64,000 nucleotides of DNA from Eimeria necatrix (GCF_000499385.1 NW_013655295.1:17501-81500), one strand, 5' to 3'. Numbered from the stretch's first letter, positions 11,209-23,887 are shown. Numbers and translations are program-made. Notes: generated from the letters alone by a model not told the origin.

Positions 11209-11613
11209 GCAAAGAAAGGGCCCCCAAGTTGCTTCTAGAGGCCCTTGGGGGCCCCCAAGGGGCGCCCAACGGGGGCCCCACAGGGGCCCCCGGGGGCCCC
11301 CAAGGGGCTCCTCAGGGGGGCCCCCACACCTCAAATTCCCCACTTGCAGCACAGCCCTGGGGGCCCCCAAAATGCCCCTGGGGGCCCCCCTGGCTGCGGG
11401 CTGTCTTCTATTCTGTCTTAGTCAAAAATGCAGAAGTAGAGCTTTTAAAGAAACCCTTTTTAGTTAAATGGAATTTTGGAGGGTTTTTGGCCAGGGGGGC
11501 CCCTCTAAACCCTTTTGGGGGGGCTTTCTAGACGGGGGCCCCTCTAAACCCTATAAACCCTAAACCCTAATTCTGGTCGCAGCGGAGGCCAGCAAACCCC
11601 AAACCCTAAACCC

Positions 11614-11713
11614 TAAAAGAACGTAAAAGAAAGCGAGCTGGTTGGCCTCCTTGTAGATATTCTTCTTGAGTTTATAATCCCTTTCTTGGCCACAGAAGGG
11701 CCGCTGAAAGAAC
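11614..11713 (-). CDS. candidate orphan exon
   Basis: On the minus strand, TTTCAG at about 11714 is followed by an open frame that reads RPFCGQERDYKLKKNIYK then EANQLAFFYV before it runs into TTTAGGG repeat. The residue mix is balanced, unlike the low-complexity DNA around it, and the acceptor is good. I do not recognise the family and find no convincing partner exon; a neighbouring stretch near 11743-11760 could encode a few residues of one. It may be a piece of a gene spread through 11-12 kb or a pseudogene fragment. Confidence 0.3.
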
Positions 11714-11891
11714 AGCACAAACCCTAAACCCTAAACCCTAAACCCTCGGTTTCGTTGTTTTCCAAACCCTAAACCCTCAGCTGGCTGGCGCAAAAGGCTG
11801 CAGCAGCAAAAACCTAAATCTATGAGAAGTAAAATAAATATATTAAATTGTAAACTACAATATAAAATGACCTAATATAAATAAATGCATA

Positions 11892-11896
<5 letters not shown>

Positions 11897-11935
<39 letters not shown>
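11897..11935. repeat. (AT)n microsatellite
   Basis: About 20 AT dinucleotides in AT-rich non-coding DNA. Two related segments containing AAATAAATATA-AAATTGTAAA and ATAAATGCATATATA flank it (11835-11895 and 11970-12045). Confidence 0.85.
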
Positions 11936-11937
<2 letters not shown>

Positions 11938-12373
11938 AATAGTTTAAAATAAAGATCTACTTAAGTAAGTTAAATAAATATACTAAATTGTAAAATACAA
12001 TATAAAATAACCAATCATAAATAAATGCATATATATATATTAATATTTTAAAGTAAAGATCTACTTAAGTATAAGCATTAATAAGATGTACAGAAAAGTG
12101 AAATTTATATTTTTGAACTTAAAAATATAATTAGGACTTTATTTGAGTTTTTGTCTTTTGCACAATTTTGTGAACTTGGGAGGCATTTTTGCAAATCTTT
12201 TTGTTTTTTAATTAAATAAAATGACAATTTTGAATTTAAAATAAATGAAAGATTATTTAAACAAAAAGAAAAGCAGAAAGGGCTTTTATTTGTGCAAATG
12301 AATTAAATCCAATTTATTCACAAGTCCTTTCCGCTGATACCGCGCTGCCTCCCCCTGTTCCTAGCCCACAAAA

Positions 12374-12419
12374 GGTAAACCCTAAACCCTAAACCCTAAA
12401 CCCTAAACCCTAAACCCTG
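12374..12419. repeat. telomere-like AAACCCT repeat
   Basis: Six perfect AAACCCT units in non-coding DNA. Shorter blocks occur at 11547-11570, 11593-11613, 11719-11747 and 11764-11778. Confidence 0.9.
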
Positions 12420-12728
12420 AGGCGTTGTGGAGGCAACTAGGCAGAGAGCCTTGAGGAAAAGGGATGTTTTAAATCCAAAAGGATCTGTCAGATGTGAATT
12501 AGAGTAAAGAGATATTCTTTTAAATGTTAACTTAATTTATTTAAAATTGAAATATGAGTTTTCTCAGCGGCGATGCTGCTGCTGCTGCAGTGTCTGTCTG
12601 TACAGCCCAGCCTGCACTTCCGACCCCCCGCAGCAGCAGCAGCTGCCGCAGCGGCAGCAGCAGCAGCTGCTGCTGCTGCAGCAGCATAAGCAAAAGATCT
12701 TGATTTTGCTGCTGCTGCTGCAGGTGAC

Positions 12729-12759
<31 letters not shown>

Positions 12760-13424
12760 GCCACAGCTGCTGCCTCAGTGGACCAGAGCCCGGCGTGGCT
12801 CTAGTGAGTGCAGACTTTAATTTGCATGCATTTATTAGTTTGGATTTGCATGCAGCAGAGTGGAAATTGGGAAATCGGACTTGTGTTGTTTCTGTTGGTT
12901 TGTGTCGCTGGCGGTCCGCACGGCAGGGGAGGGATCTGCAGACAGGAAGTGGTTGTTTGAAATGCATTTGAAAGTTGAAGTGCAAATTGAAATTAAAACT
13001 GCATTTGAAAGTTAAAATGCAAATTAAAATTCCAGTTGCGTTTGAAAAGGCGGAAGTTCGCGCGAATCCGGCGAAAGAGCTGTCGATACACCGCAGCAGC
13101 ATGCAGAAACCGATGGGCCAGTGTGTGCAGCCGAGGCGGGGGCGGGGAAGGCCGCGAGAAGTTCGTTTGAGTTTGTTTGCAGTTCAATTAATTGTTTTAA
13201 ATGAAATTAAATAAATAAAATTGAATTAATTGCGCTGCGGCGCCGGCGGCGGGCCAAACGCGGAAAGTTGAATGGGTGCGGCTCGGCGCTGTCACCGCCT
13301 GCCTGTGTCGAGTGCGCAGCGACGCGCGATTCAGCTCTCCCTTTGCCATTACGGATTTATTCTTCAAATTAAATTAAATGTGAAAGCGCGGAAATTGCGT
13401 TTGAGTTTTTAAAGAGGCGCGGAG

Positions 13425-13436
13425 GTGTACGTACAC
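13425..13436. repeat. GTGTACGTACAC palindrome, intergenic copy
   Basis: Perfect copy followed by CCCGCGC in GC-rich non-coding DNA. Confidence 0.9.
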
Positions 13437-14126
13437 CCCGCGCCGGCGCAACTCGATCTAGCCTCGGACGCCGCGGCGGTCAGAGTCGCGGCGGCGCGAG
13501 CGGCGGGAGTTCGGACTTTGGGGTTTTTTCTTCACTTTTTGCATTTTTGGGTTTATTTTTGAGTTTAAGTTTGTTTTTTATCTTCAAAAAGGTCCATTTC
13601 GCAGCTCGGGGCCCGCCCGCCGCGCCCGGCGCCTCGCGATCGGCGCCGCGAACGCCGCCGCGCCTCCGAGTCCGCCGGCCGATCCGCCCCTTTCCAGCGC
13701 CTCCCAGCCCCCAAATTTAACTTTAAATATTCAAAATAAACAAATTAATAAAATAAATATGGAGCAGCAGTTCAGTTGTGGGGCGCTCGAGCTCGCTTTC
13801 CGCCTTTTGCAAGTCCGCGGCGCCGGCCCGCCTCCCCGCTGCTGCTGCTGCTGCGCAGCTGCTGCAGCGCCTTCGCCTCTCCTCTTCCACTTCTCTTTTC
13901 TTTTTTAATTCTTTTCTTTTTGCTGCTGCTGCAGCGCCTTCTCCTTTTCTCTCCAACTTCTCTTTTCTTTTTAATTCTTTTTCTTTTTGCTGCTGCAGCA
14001 AACGCCCCCAGGCGCTGCCGCCCCGCCTCCATGTGTACAGACAGCCCGCCAAGCAGCAACAGCAACAGCGGCCCTCTCCCACCTTTGCTGCTGCCGCTGC
14101 TGCTCCAGCTGCCCTAGCTGCTGCTG

Positions 14127-14183
<57 letters not shown>

Positions 14184-14258
14184 CCAAGGCCTCCGGCTCC
14201 TGCAATTCTTCTCCTGGCCTCTCACCCGCCCCGGCTCAACGTACAGCAGGCAGCCACC

Positions 14259-14422
14259 ATGGAGCCGCCAGAAAAGGCAGCAGCAGTGCAGCAGCAGCAG
14301 CAGCAGCAGCAGCCTGAAGCTCCCGCTGCTGCAGCAGCAGCAGTAGCTGCTGCTGCTGCTGCAGCGCCTGCTGGCGCTCCCGAGGTCCCTGGCGGCCTGC
14401 AGTGCCGCAAAAGACAGCGCGA
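14259..14422 (+). CDS. candidate first exon of a low-complexity protein
   Basis: ACCATGG context starts a frame reading MEPPEKAAAV, then poly-Gln, PEAP, poly-Ala, and PGGLQCRKRQR. A donor GTGAGC follows at 14423; without splicing the frame stops at 14426. It may be the first exon of the plus-strand gene visible from 15759, but the join cannot be shown because both sides are low complexity. The charged end and Kozak-like start favour coding; the CAG content weakens any statistical support. Confidence 0.35.
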
Positions 14423-14637
14423 GTGAGCAACGCCGCAGCTGTTTTAGGTGTGCTGCAGCAGCAGCAACAGCAGAAGCAGCAGCAGCAGCGCAGTTGCTGC
14501 TGCAGTTGCTGCAGCAAACTGCACTTCTTGTTCTATTTTCGGTGCTGCATGTTCTGCTGCAGGCCGCAGCAAACTCCTTTCCCCCCGGAGCTCCCAAGCG
14601 GCGCGTCCGTGCAGCAGCGGACTGCTGGAGATTCACC

Positions 14638-14685
<48 letters not shown>

Positions 14686-14828
14686 AGGGCGCGGGGACTT
14701 GCTGCTGCAGGCAGCTGCGCTGCCGCTGCAGAAGCCAGAAAGCCTTTGGGAGTTATTTGGGGCTGAATTGGAAAAGGAGAAAATTAAAAATAAAAATAAT
14801 TCCAATGAGACTTGTGAGCAGCAACTGT

Positions 14829-14905
14829 ATATAAATATAAATATAAATATAAATATAAATATAAATATAAATATAAATATAAATATAAATATAAATATAA
14901 ATACT
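14829..14905. repeat. (AAATAT)n repeat
   Basis: About twelve copies of the hexamer ATAAAT. A separate (AAAT)n run lies at 15389-15455. Both are in non-coding DNA. Confidence 0.85.
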
Positions 14906-15138
14906 AAATATAAACACAAACGTAAATATAAAGGACACTCGGGGGCCTTTGCATGCAGCCTTAAAGACAAATTGAATCGAAAGAAATAAAACCATTAAAA
15001 CTCAAAAAGATTTATTTAAATAAATGAAATACTCAAAAAGAATTATTTTAATAAATGAAATACTCAAAAAGAATTATTTAAATAAATAAAATTTAAAAAT
15101 GAAAGAAAAATTCAAAAAGAATTGTTTGAATAGCTGGG

Positions 15139-15150
15139 GTGTACGTACAC
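15139..15150. repeat. GTGTACGTACAC palindrome, intergenic copy
   Basis: Perfect copy followed by CTGGCGC, between AT-rich blocks. Confidence 0.9.
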
Positions 15151-15410
15151 CTGGCGCAGCGAGCGCAGGCGAAGCGGATTTGAACAGCGGCAGATATTTC
15201 ATTTAAAATTAATTTCTTTTTTATTTTTATTTTTAATTTTAATTTTAATTTATAAATTATATTTTAAATAAAATGAATTGAAAAACTGCAACGCCAAAAC
15301 GCACACACGCAGCAGCAGCTGCTAAACAAAACAAACGGAATAAAACAAACATCAAATAAATGAAGGATAATTCAAAATAAAAAACAAAAATAAATAAATA
15401 AATAAACAAA

Positions 15411-15453
<43 letters not shown>

Positions 15454-15758
15454 AATAACATCAAAAAGTGCCGCGGGCGGCGGCGCTGCACACAAAGGAA
15501 AATGTCTTCGAGAAGAAGACTGTCTTAAAGAAGAAATAGGAAAAACTTTTTTTTTAATTTAATTAAATGAAAGAATTTAAAATGAAATAATTTTAATTGG
15601 TTAGAAAAAGAAACACTTTTGTTTTATTTTAAATGAAATGGTTTCTTTCAATTTAGATATGAAATACTTTTATTTTATTTTCAAATGAAATACATTTTAT
15701 CTTTTGTTTTTTATTTTTTATTTTTTATTTGTCTTCTTTGCTGCTTCCGTGCGAACAG

Positions 15759-16483
15759 GGCCGCTGCCTGTTGCCGCCCTTAACAGCGCTGCAGCTGCTG
15801 CAGCACAGCAGCGTCAGCAGCAGCAGCAGCAGCAGCAGCATCAGCAGCAGCAGCAGCAGCATCAGCAGCAGCAGCAGCAGCAGCAGCGGCAAGGGGCGCC
15901 ACCGCCTCCGCCACAGCAGCAACAGCAGCAAGGACAGCAGCCGCAGCAGAAACAGACTCCGCAGCAGCAGCAGCAGCAGCGGGTGGCGAGCTGTGAGAGC
16001 AGCAGCTGCAGCAAGGGCCAGTGGACCACTGGTCACGGGGGCGAAGCTGCTGCAGCAAAAAGCTCCCCAGCCCCCGAGGGGTTACAATCGGTTTCCGCGC
16101 AGCAGCTTTCGCAGCCACCTGCTGCTGCTGCTGCTGCTGCTGCAGCAACAGAAGCTGCAACAGCAGAAGCAGATGGCACGGCTTTGCAGAAGGAAGATCA
16201 GCTGGACAGCAGCGGGGCTTCTGGAAGCACGGAAGACAGCAGTGGCTGCAAAATAAAGGGGGAGCCGCAGCAGCAGCAGCAGCAGCAGGCGCAGCAGCAG
16301 GCGCAGCAGCAGCAGCAGCAGGCGCAGCAGCAGCAGCAGCAGGCGCAGCAGCAGGCGCAGCAGCAGGCGCAGCAGCAGGCGCAGCAGCAGGCGCAGCAGC
16401 AGCAGGAGGCGTCTGGGTCCGTGCGAGTTGGGGGCCGGGTTGAGCGCGAGTCGCAGCGCGGGCCGAGAAGACACAAAACGGAC

Positions 16484-16530
<47 letters not shown>

Positions 16531-16654
16531 TGCAGCAGCAGGCGCAGCAGCAGGAGGAGCAGCCGGAGCAGCAGCAGGAGGAGCAGGAGGCGGAGGAGGG
16601 GCGGGGGAGTGGGAGAGTCTGTTTCGGCTGGGGCCGGAGGATCCGGGGAAGGAA

Positions 16655-16699
<45 letters not shown>

Positions 16700-17013
16700 C
16701 CGCAAGTGGGGGAAGAGCTGCAGCTGCTGAAGAACGTGGTGCTGCTGTGCCTGGCGGACCTGCGGGACTGCTGCATCCCTGCGGTGTACGTACAGCGGGG
16801 GGCGCAGCAGCAGCAGCGGCGGCGGCTGCAGCAGCACCTGCTGCACGTGCAGCAGCTGCTGCTGCTGCAGCAGCTAAAACCTTACCTGCATCTCTTCGAA
16901 GTCTCACTTGCTGCTGATCTGCTGCCGCACCACTTAAGTGCTGCTTGCCAGCGGCTGCTGTTCAGCGCGTTGGACATGTTGGCGCGGGCTGGGGAGGCGG
17001 GTTACTTCCCGCG
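15759..17013 (+). CDS. unrecognised low-complexity protein, cut by assembly gap
   Basis: An exon opens after an acceptor (GCGAACAG) at 15758 and stays open to the gap. Most of it is poly-Gln, (QQQA)n and poly-Ala/Gly, with short charged stretches such as KEDQLDSSGASGSTEDS. The last 95 codons, from about 16717, look like a real helical domain: ELQLLKNVVLLCLADLRD, then KPYLHLFEVSLAADLLP and ALDMLARAGEAGYFP. I do not recognise it. The 5' end is unknown; 14259-14422 is a candidate. The 3' end lies in or after the gap. Sequence after the gap in the same frame is low complexity and is not included. Confidence 0.55.
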
Positions 17014-17113
17014 NNNNNNNNNNNNNNNNNNNNNNNNNNNNNNNNNNNNNNNNNNNNNNNNNNNNNNNNNNNNNNNNNNNNNNNNNNNNNNNNNNNNNNN
17101 NNNNNNNNNNNNN
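17014..17113. other. assembly gap of 100 N
   Basis: Exactly 100 unknown bases, the usual placeholder for a gap of unknown size. It interrupts the plus-strand gene. Confidence 0.99.
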
Positions 17114-17307
17114 TCCTTTCCTTTTCCTTTCTTTTTTCCCCTTTTTTCCCAACAAAAAACTCCAAAAACGGCCCATTTTGACCCCAAGTTTGCACTTCCG
17201 CGAAACCCCCGCAAACGCCTAGCGCCCGCTGGCCCCTGCGCACCGCTTTTTCATTCGCTTCTTTCACTACGCTCTTCAAGTGCTGCTGCTGCTGCTGCTG
17301 CTGCTGC

Positions 17308-17357
<50 letters not shown>

Positions 17358-17470
17358 TTGTTGTTGTTGTTGTTGTTGCTTTGCAGCTTTCGTTTGCTGC
17401 TCCTGGTGTTTCTGCTGCTGCTGCTGCTGCTGCTCTTGCGTTGCAATTTTCGCTTGCTGCTGCTGGCTGC

Positions 17471-17505
<35 letters not shown>

Positions 17506-19358
17506 GTTGCTTAATTTCTTTTTTGCTTCACAAGTTTGTTTGCTTTCAGGTTTCACTTAATTAGTTTTATTTTAATTTGTAATTCATTTCCTTTTTGCTG
17601 CTGCCCTTCGCCGGCCGAGCAGCAGCGGCGAGCTGTCTGTACACCTTACGGCAGCCGCCAGAAACGAAGAAGTGAAGTTATAAATCATTTTATATTTCAA
17701 TTATTTCAATTTGACAATTTATTTTTCATTTCTAAATATTTAATTTATATTTCAACTGTTTAATTTGATAATTTATTTTCTATTTCTAAGTATTTAATTT
17801 AATTCAGAAAAGCGGCTTCGAAAGCTGTTGGCACGAATTAGAAAAACACTTTCCAGCTTTTGCTGCTGCTGCTCTTCATGCTGCTCCTGCTGCTGCTCTT
17901 GCTGCTGCTCTTGCTGCTACTCTTGCTGCTGCTTGGTTTGTTTAGATTTAATCCAACAAAAATAAAGTTATTTGTTATTTCCACTTGCTGCTTCTTTTGC
18001 TGCTTTAAATGAAAATAAACTTTTGTGCTTCTGCCTTAATGCCAAGGGATTATCTGCAGCAGCTGTACTTCGAACTTTTATTTGCTGAGACTGCTGCGTT
18101 TTAGCAGCAGCAGCAGCAGCAGCGACAGCAGCAACAGCAAGGGGAGCAGCAGCAACAATCGCAGCAGCACCAACAGCAGCAGCTGCAACAGCAGCAGCAA
18201 CTGCAGAAATGGAGAAAGGAACGGCAAGAGCAGCAGCAGCAGCAACGGCGGTAGCAAAAGCATAATAATCAGTAGAATTTGTTGCAGCAGCAGCAGCTGC
18301 TGCTGCTGCTGCAGCAACAAATTCTACTGAACGGCATTTGCCTTTGTGGGGTCCGCTGAACATCTGTGCATGCACCCGCGTGCTTCCTCAGTGCAGTTGT
18401 TGCTGCTTCTGCTGCTTCTGCTGCTGCTGCTACAGTTGCTGCCCTTGCTGCAGTTGCTGCTGCTCCTGCTGCAGCTGCTGTCGCTGCTGCTGCAGTTGCG
18501 GCTGCTGCTGCAGTCGCTGACGGTACGTTTCACCAGGGGCTGTTCAGGCGCAGCTGCTGCTGCTGCTGAGCTTTAAAAGGATTAAATTGTTCTAATTAAA
18601 AGGAATTGATCTAATTGCAGTTTGCGGATTAATTTTAGTGCAAACAAAGCCCGCGAACTGTCACGCGGAACTGTCTGTACACCCGAACCATGTTCACTGT
18701 TCACGTTTTCGACAAAGAGAAGTTTTTCGCCTCTTTTGCTGCAACAAATGCAATTTAATTAATAATTAATAATAATATTTGAATTTAATTTAATTCCACT
18801 TTTTGAACGCCGCTGCGGCGCCAGTCCGCAAAGTTTCGGGGTGTCTGCACACCGGCTGCGAGCGCATGCAGCGCTGCACAGCTGAGGGGCTCCCCGCGAG
18901 AGTTTGGGAGTTCCATTTTGCTTTAAAAAGAAACAAATGAATAAAAATAAATAATTTAAATTCAAAAATTCAAACAAAGTGCAGCGAAGTGGCCTATTAG
19001 GTCTTTTTGGCGCAGCGGACCGCGAGGATCCGTGCTTGCATGCGCTGGGGCTGTCGGAACTTGAACGGGAAGGAAACTTCGGGTCTTTTGCATCACTTTT
19101 GCATTTTAATGATTAGTTTGAATTGCATTTAATTTATTTCATTTCTTTTTAGCTTTTTGCGTCGAAAACGCTGCAGATCACACCGAGACCCGCCGCCCGA
19201 GCAGCAGCGCCTTCTCGCCAGCCAATTGCCCCCGTCCTTCCCGGAAAACGCGGAAAACAACAAAGAAATGGCAAATTGAAAAGCTAGTAAACAAATAATT
19301 GGCTTTGTTGACAAATGAAAGCGAAAAAAACGAAAAAGAACGGCAGCAAATTGGGAAA
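17114..19358. other. CTG-rich and AT-rich non-coding DNA
   Basis: CTG and TTG tracts (17280-17510), TGTCTGTACACC motifs (17634, 18671), AT-rich stretches, CAG/CTG runs (18100-18560), then the 5' flank of uS17. Two imperfect complementary arms around 18270-18335 (AGTAGAATTTGTTGCAGC and its reverse complement near 18313) could form a hairpin. No gene is supported. Confidence 0.5.
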
Positions 19359-21300
19359 ATGCTGAGGCTGACAGCAGCGCTGCAGCACTGGCACTACAAG
19401 GCCTGGCAGCGGTCGACTGCGGGTTATTTGCGCACTTGTGAGTTCCAAATTGCGAAAATTAATCAATTAAATGCCACTTTATTTCCCATTTTAATTCTTA
19501 TTGCAATTAGAGAACAATTTAATTCTTTTGCGCCTTCAAAAAGACCCAAGATGAACCGAACGGCAGCCCCAGCCGCGCGCTGTACGTACACCCCAAGACT
19601 GCATGCACTGCACCACCCGTTTTCTTTCTTTTTTAATCTGAAATTAAAATGGCCACTTGTCATCAATTAATGGAAGTAATTTGTCAATTAATTTGCTTAT
19701 TTCTTTTGTTTTAATTTAATTTTAATTTAATTTTAATTTAATTTTAATTTAATTTTAATTTAATTTAATTTCTTTTGTTTTGTTTTATAGTCATGAAAAA
19801 CAAACTGCCCAACAACGAGCTCATCGGATATGTCATAAACGACAAACACCCCAAGTCCATCCGCGTGGCTTGTGACAGGTGAGAGACCTGCTGCTGCTGC
19901 TGCTGCTGCTGCAGCAGCAGCAGCAGCAGCAGCTGCTGCTGCTGCTGCAGCTGCTGCTGCTGCTGCATGTGCCTTATTTGTGGCTTTGAATTGATTAGTT
20001 TGCTGCAAAAGGTCCGTTTAATTAGCTTTGATGAATTGCTGCAGTGCTTCTTTTGCTGCAGCAGCTGCTGCTGCTGCTGCTGCTGCTCATTTAAATCCCC
20101 TTTTATCTCCTTTTATCTTTTGCTTCTTTTAATTTATTTTAATTTCTTTTAATTTCTTTTAATTTCCTTCTTTTAATTTCTTTTAATTTCTTTTAATTTC
20201 TTTCTTTTAATTTCTTTTTTATTCTTTTTTGTTTCTTTTGTTTCGATGCTGCATGCGCTCGTGTTTATGAGCTGTACGTACACCCCAGCGGGCCCCACAC
20301 GCACAAAGGGCTGCATGCAGCAGCAGCTGTTTTGCCCACGAAGGCCTTAAAGAAGTTTTGCATTTAAATCATTTTTAATCATTTTTAATCATTTTTAATC
20401 ATTTTAAATCACTTTAAATCACTTTAAATCATTTTAAATAACTTTAAATCATTTTAAGTCATTTTAAATCACTTTAAATCATTTTAAATCATTTTAAATC
20501 ACTTTAAACAATTTTAAATTGAGGTGGACCACTGGACCACCCCCAGTGGTCCACCCGCGTGGCAAATAGAGGCCACTGGCGTGCAGCAGCAAAGCTGCAG
20601 AGTGACCAGTGGTCCATTTGCTGCAGCTGCAGCAAATGCAGCTGCTGCTGGAGAGCAAGTGGGTCCATTTGCTGCAGCCTGCTGCAGCAAGTGGACCCAC
20701 TTGCTGCAGCCTGCTGCAGCAAATGGACCCACTTGCTGCAGCCTGCTGCAGCAAATGGACCCACTTGCTGCAGCCTGCTGCAGCAAACGGACCCACTTGC
20801 TGCAGCCTGCTGCAGCTGCCTTTGCTAGATGGGGCAGCTCAGACCATTGGTCCACTTGCTGCAGCCTGCTGCCTGCTGCTGCAGCAGGAGGTGCCCAGTG
20901 CTCCATTTGCTGCTGCAGCAGGAATGCCCAGTGGTCCAGTGGTCCACTGCCTGCTGCAGCAGGTGCTTAGTGCTCCACTGGCTGCTGCAGAGGTGCCCAG
21001 CGGTCCACTGCTGCTGCAGCAGCTGCCCACTGGTCCACTGCCGCTGCAGCAGAAGTGACCAGTGGTCCACTGCAGGTGACCAGTGGTCCACTTGCCTGCA
21101 GGTACATGTACGTGGTGCGTTATAAAAAGACCTTTCGGTACACGAAGAAGGTGTGGGCGCACGACGAGGCCGGGGAGGCGCGGCTGGGCGATGTGGTGCG
21201 GCTGCAGCCGCTGGGCCACCGCATAGGCCCTTGGAAGAACTATTTGCTGCTGCAGGTGCTGCACAGGGAGCCGCGGGAGGCTTCGCCGGCGCTGGAGTGA
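19359..21300 (+). CDS. organellar-type small-subunit ribosomal protein uS17, 3 exons, 121 aa
   Basis: Binds 16S-type rRNA in the small ribosomal subunit. Exons 19359-19437, 19791-19878 and 21102-21300 join in frame (donors GTGAGT and GTGAGA) to 122 codons ending TGA. Residues 1-27 ([17 protein letters not shown]...) are basic, lack acidic residues and are hydrophobic, as expected for a mitochondrial targeting leader. The uS17 core follows: [37 protein letters not shown], and [20 protein letters not shown]. This matches the bacterial pattern of G-V-V-x-D-K, KY-x-AHDE and GD-V. The protein is not the cytosolic uS17 homologue. Intron 2 (1223 bases) is full of CTGCAG repeats and CCAGTGG palindromes. 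A mitochondrial location is inferred from the leader; the apicoplast is less likely because no signal peptide is seen. Confidence 0.9.
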
Positions 21301-21330
21301 CCAGTGGACCACTGGTGGTCCACTGGCCAC
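20524..21330. repeat. cluster of CCAGTGG-W-CCACTGG palindromes
   Basis: More than ten copies of GACCAGTGGTCC or GTGGACCACTGG in intron 2 of uS17 and directly after its stop codon (21297-21330). Most are flanked by CTGCAGCAG. The 15-mer is palindromic apart from its central base. Confidence 0.85.
20664..20820. repeat. 32-bp tandem repeat in uS17 intron 2
   Basis: About five copies of a 32-base unit that starts GGACCCACTTGCTGCAGCC and continues TGCTGCAGCAAAT. Each unit contains a CTGCAG palindrome pair that can fold. Copies differ by only one or two bases. Confidence 0.9.
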
Positions 21331-21648
21331 GCGGCTGCTGCCCGTAGGGCTGGCTGGGGGGGGGAATGGGGAGGAAATGCGGGAAAAACGGGTTTCTTTG
21401 TTTTGAATTCTTTTTGCTGAACAATTGATTTTATTTTAAATAAAAGAGACGCATTTGTTCGCTCTGAGGCCACTGCAGCGCGGAACCCGCTGCGGGTGAC
21501 CAGTGGTCACCGGGCTGCTTCGCCGCGCGGTGTTCCGGGGGCGCGGGCTCGCGGAGTTGGAACAATTTTTATCGTTTATTTTTCATTGTTTTTAATCATT
21601 TATTTTTCTTTGTTTTTGTTTTATTGTTTTATTCATTTGTTGCACTTT

Positions 21649-23841
21649 TTACTGCATTGACATTTTCGCAAATCCGCTCTGAGGCACGCGGGGGTCCTGG
21701 AGGTTGAGGCGGCGCTGCTCCGCGGCTGCTTCGTTGATGGCTTGCATGGCTGCGGGGGAATAAGCGGAATAAAGATGAAAAGTACTTCAAATTTTGATAT
21801 TTAATTCAATTTAATTCAATTTAATTCAATTTAATTCAAATTAAAACAAATTCGACTGCACTTTCCCCACTTTCCGCCGTCTTGGCTTCCCCCTCGGCGC
21901 CCAGCGCCGCAGGGTCCAGCGGCCGCACCGAGACAGCCGGATTTGGAAATTCGAAAATGCTCGGGGAGGGCGGCCGGGGAGTGACGCTGCAGAATAAAAA
22001 TGAGAAAATAATAAAATAAATAATAAAAAAAAACAAAATATAATTTTTTAATTCATTTCTAACGCTGGAAACCCCGAGATCGCCCGCGCCGGGGGCTCAC
22101 TCTCGCACTGCTTGCGCCTGCAGGGGAAGCAAGTGGAATTGGAAGAAATTAAATTAAAATGAATTTTGAAAAAGCCCTACTCGTTGAATTCCTTCCATTT
22201 CCTGTACATACACCCCAAAAGGGGGGGAGGAACAAGTTTTTGGGCTTGAACAGTTTCATTTCAAATTATTTTTCGGACCTTCACTGTTACGCCGTTGACG
22301 AGAACTTGGGGCTTTCCCAGCGGGCTGTCTTCTCTGTGGGGATTTAAATGAAAGAAGTGTTTTAATTTGATCATTTAATTTATTTTTGCAAAGTTTTTGC
22401 AAAGTTTTTGCAATTAAATGCTGCATTTCATCTCTTTTCAACTTTTCGGAAATGAATCTTCAGTTACAAGTGAATGTTTATTCCGCTGGGCTCCGCCACA
22501 GGCATTCTTTGCTCAAGTGCTTCTTCTTTTTCCCTGCATGCAGCAAAAGAATTAAATCATTTAAACAAAAGAATTAAATCATTTAATTCAAATTTCAACT
22601 TTAATTAATCCATTTGAGGCTTTTGCATGCACATATGCATGCATATACATGTATATATCAACATATATATATTATATACATATATATATGCATACATATA
22701 CATAAATGTGCATATATATATTATATATATCATACTTTATAAGTGGTAATAATAACAACAATAACAATAATAACAATAATAACAATAATAACAATAATAA
22801 CAATAATAACAATAATAACAATAATAATAACAACAACGATAACAACAAATCACAATAACAATAACAATAATAATAACAATAACAATAATAAGAATAATAT
22901 TAACGACAATCATAATAATAAGATTAATAATAAAAATAATATTAATAAAAATAAAAATAAAAAATAAAAAATAAAAATAAAAATGAAAATAAAAATGAAA
23001 ATAAGGCCCCAACTTTGAAAAGTCTTGGAAATATTTTCGAAGTTCAAATTTGAACTCCGCGGAATATTTTGGCCCACATTTCATCTCCAGCTTCTGCGGG
23101 CAGTTTGCCCTTCTGCAGCAGCAAAGTGTCGTTTTTCATTTCAATTTCTTTTAATTTAATTTATTTAATTTAATTTAATTTATTTAATTTAATTTATTTA
23201 ATTTATTTAATTAATTACATTTATTTAATTAATTTAATTTAATTTAATTGGCTAAATACCACTCCAGTTTCTTCGCAAAGAATCGCTTCGTGGAGGTAAT
23301 TCATCCATTCGTTTCGGCTGTGCAGATTTCTGAGGGGCGCGTTGGAGTTGAATTGATTTGATTTTCAATTCAAACAAATTGAACCAATTTCGAATAAATT
23401 GAATTAATTAAATGAATTAAATTAATAAATAAATAAATTAATTAAATTAATTAATTAATTAAAGAGCTGCGGGCTTCACCTGGCGCAAAAGACAGTGCCG
23501 AAGTCTTTGTTCAACTTCACGAGGAAGCAGCGGTCGTCGACAGTTTCGAGGGGAATTTGAACATCTTTGAGTTTGAATTCTTTCTCGAGTGTCTGCAAAG
23601 AACAATAAATGCAAAAAGGGCCCAAAAAAGGTCCATTTGAAGGCCATTTTTGCCTCTTTGGAGGCCCCGCGAGACCCACCGCCCCAGTGAAAGCTGCAAA
23701 AGAACTTCTCGACAACTGCGCATGCACCAACACTGCTGCCTCCGGCTCCGAATTATCCACTGCCATTGTCAGCAGTCCTTTGTGGCCTGAAAAGAGGGAA
23801 AAGAAATACTTAGGAGTTGAGTTTCGAAAGAGTTTCGGGCT

Positions 23842-23887
<46 letters not shown>

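Larger units (their letters stand above)
10434..14258. other. repeat-rich region upstream of HOP
   Basis: No complete gene is supported. In order: the HOP 5' flank with a GTGTACAGACAG motif (10578), GGGGCCCC-rich DNA around a TGCATGC array (11040-11400), telomere-like blocks, one candidate exon (11614-11713), AT-rich DNA with an (AT)n run (11897-11935), CAG tracts (12575-12765), GC-rich DNA containing a GTGTACGTACAC palindrome (13425), and CTG tracts (13840-14200). The GC-rich stretch 13215-13700 contains no repeats and no clear reading frame. Confidence 0.5.

Noticed and set aside
20640..20830. Regular repeats with near-constant spacing that resemble a CRISPR array
   Set aside because: The units are contiguous tandem copies with no variable spacers, in an intron of a eukaryotic gene with no cas genes.
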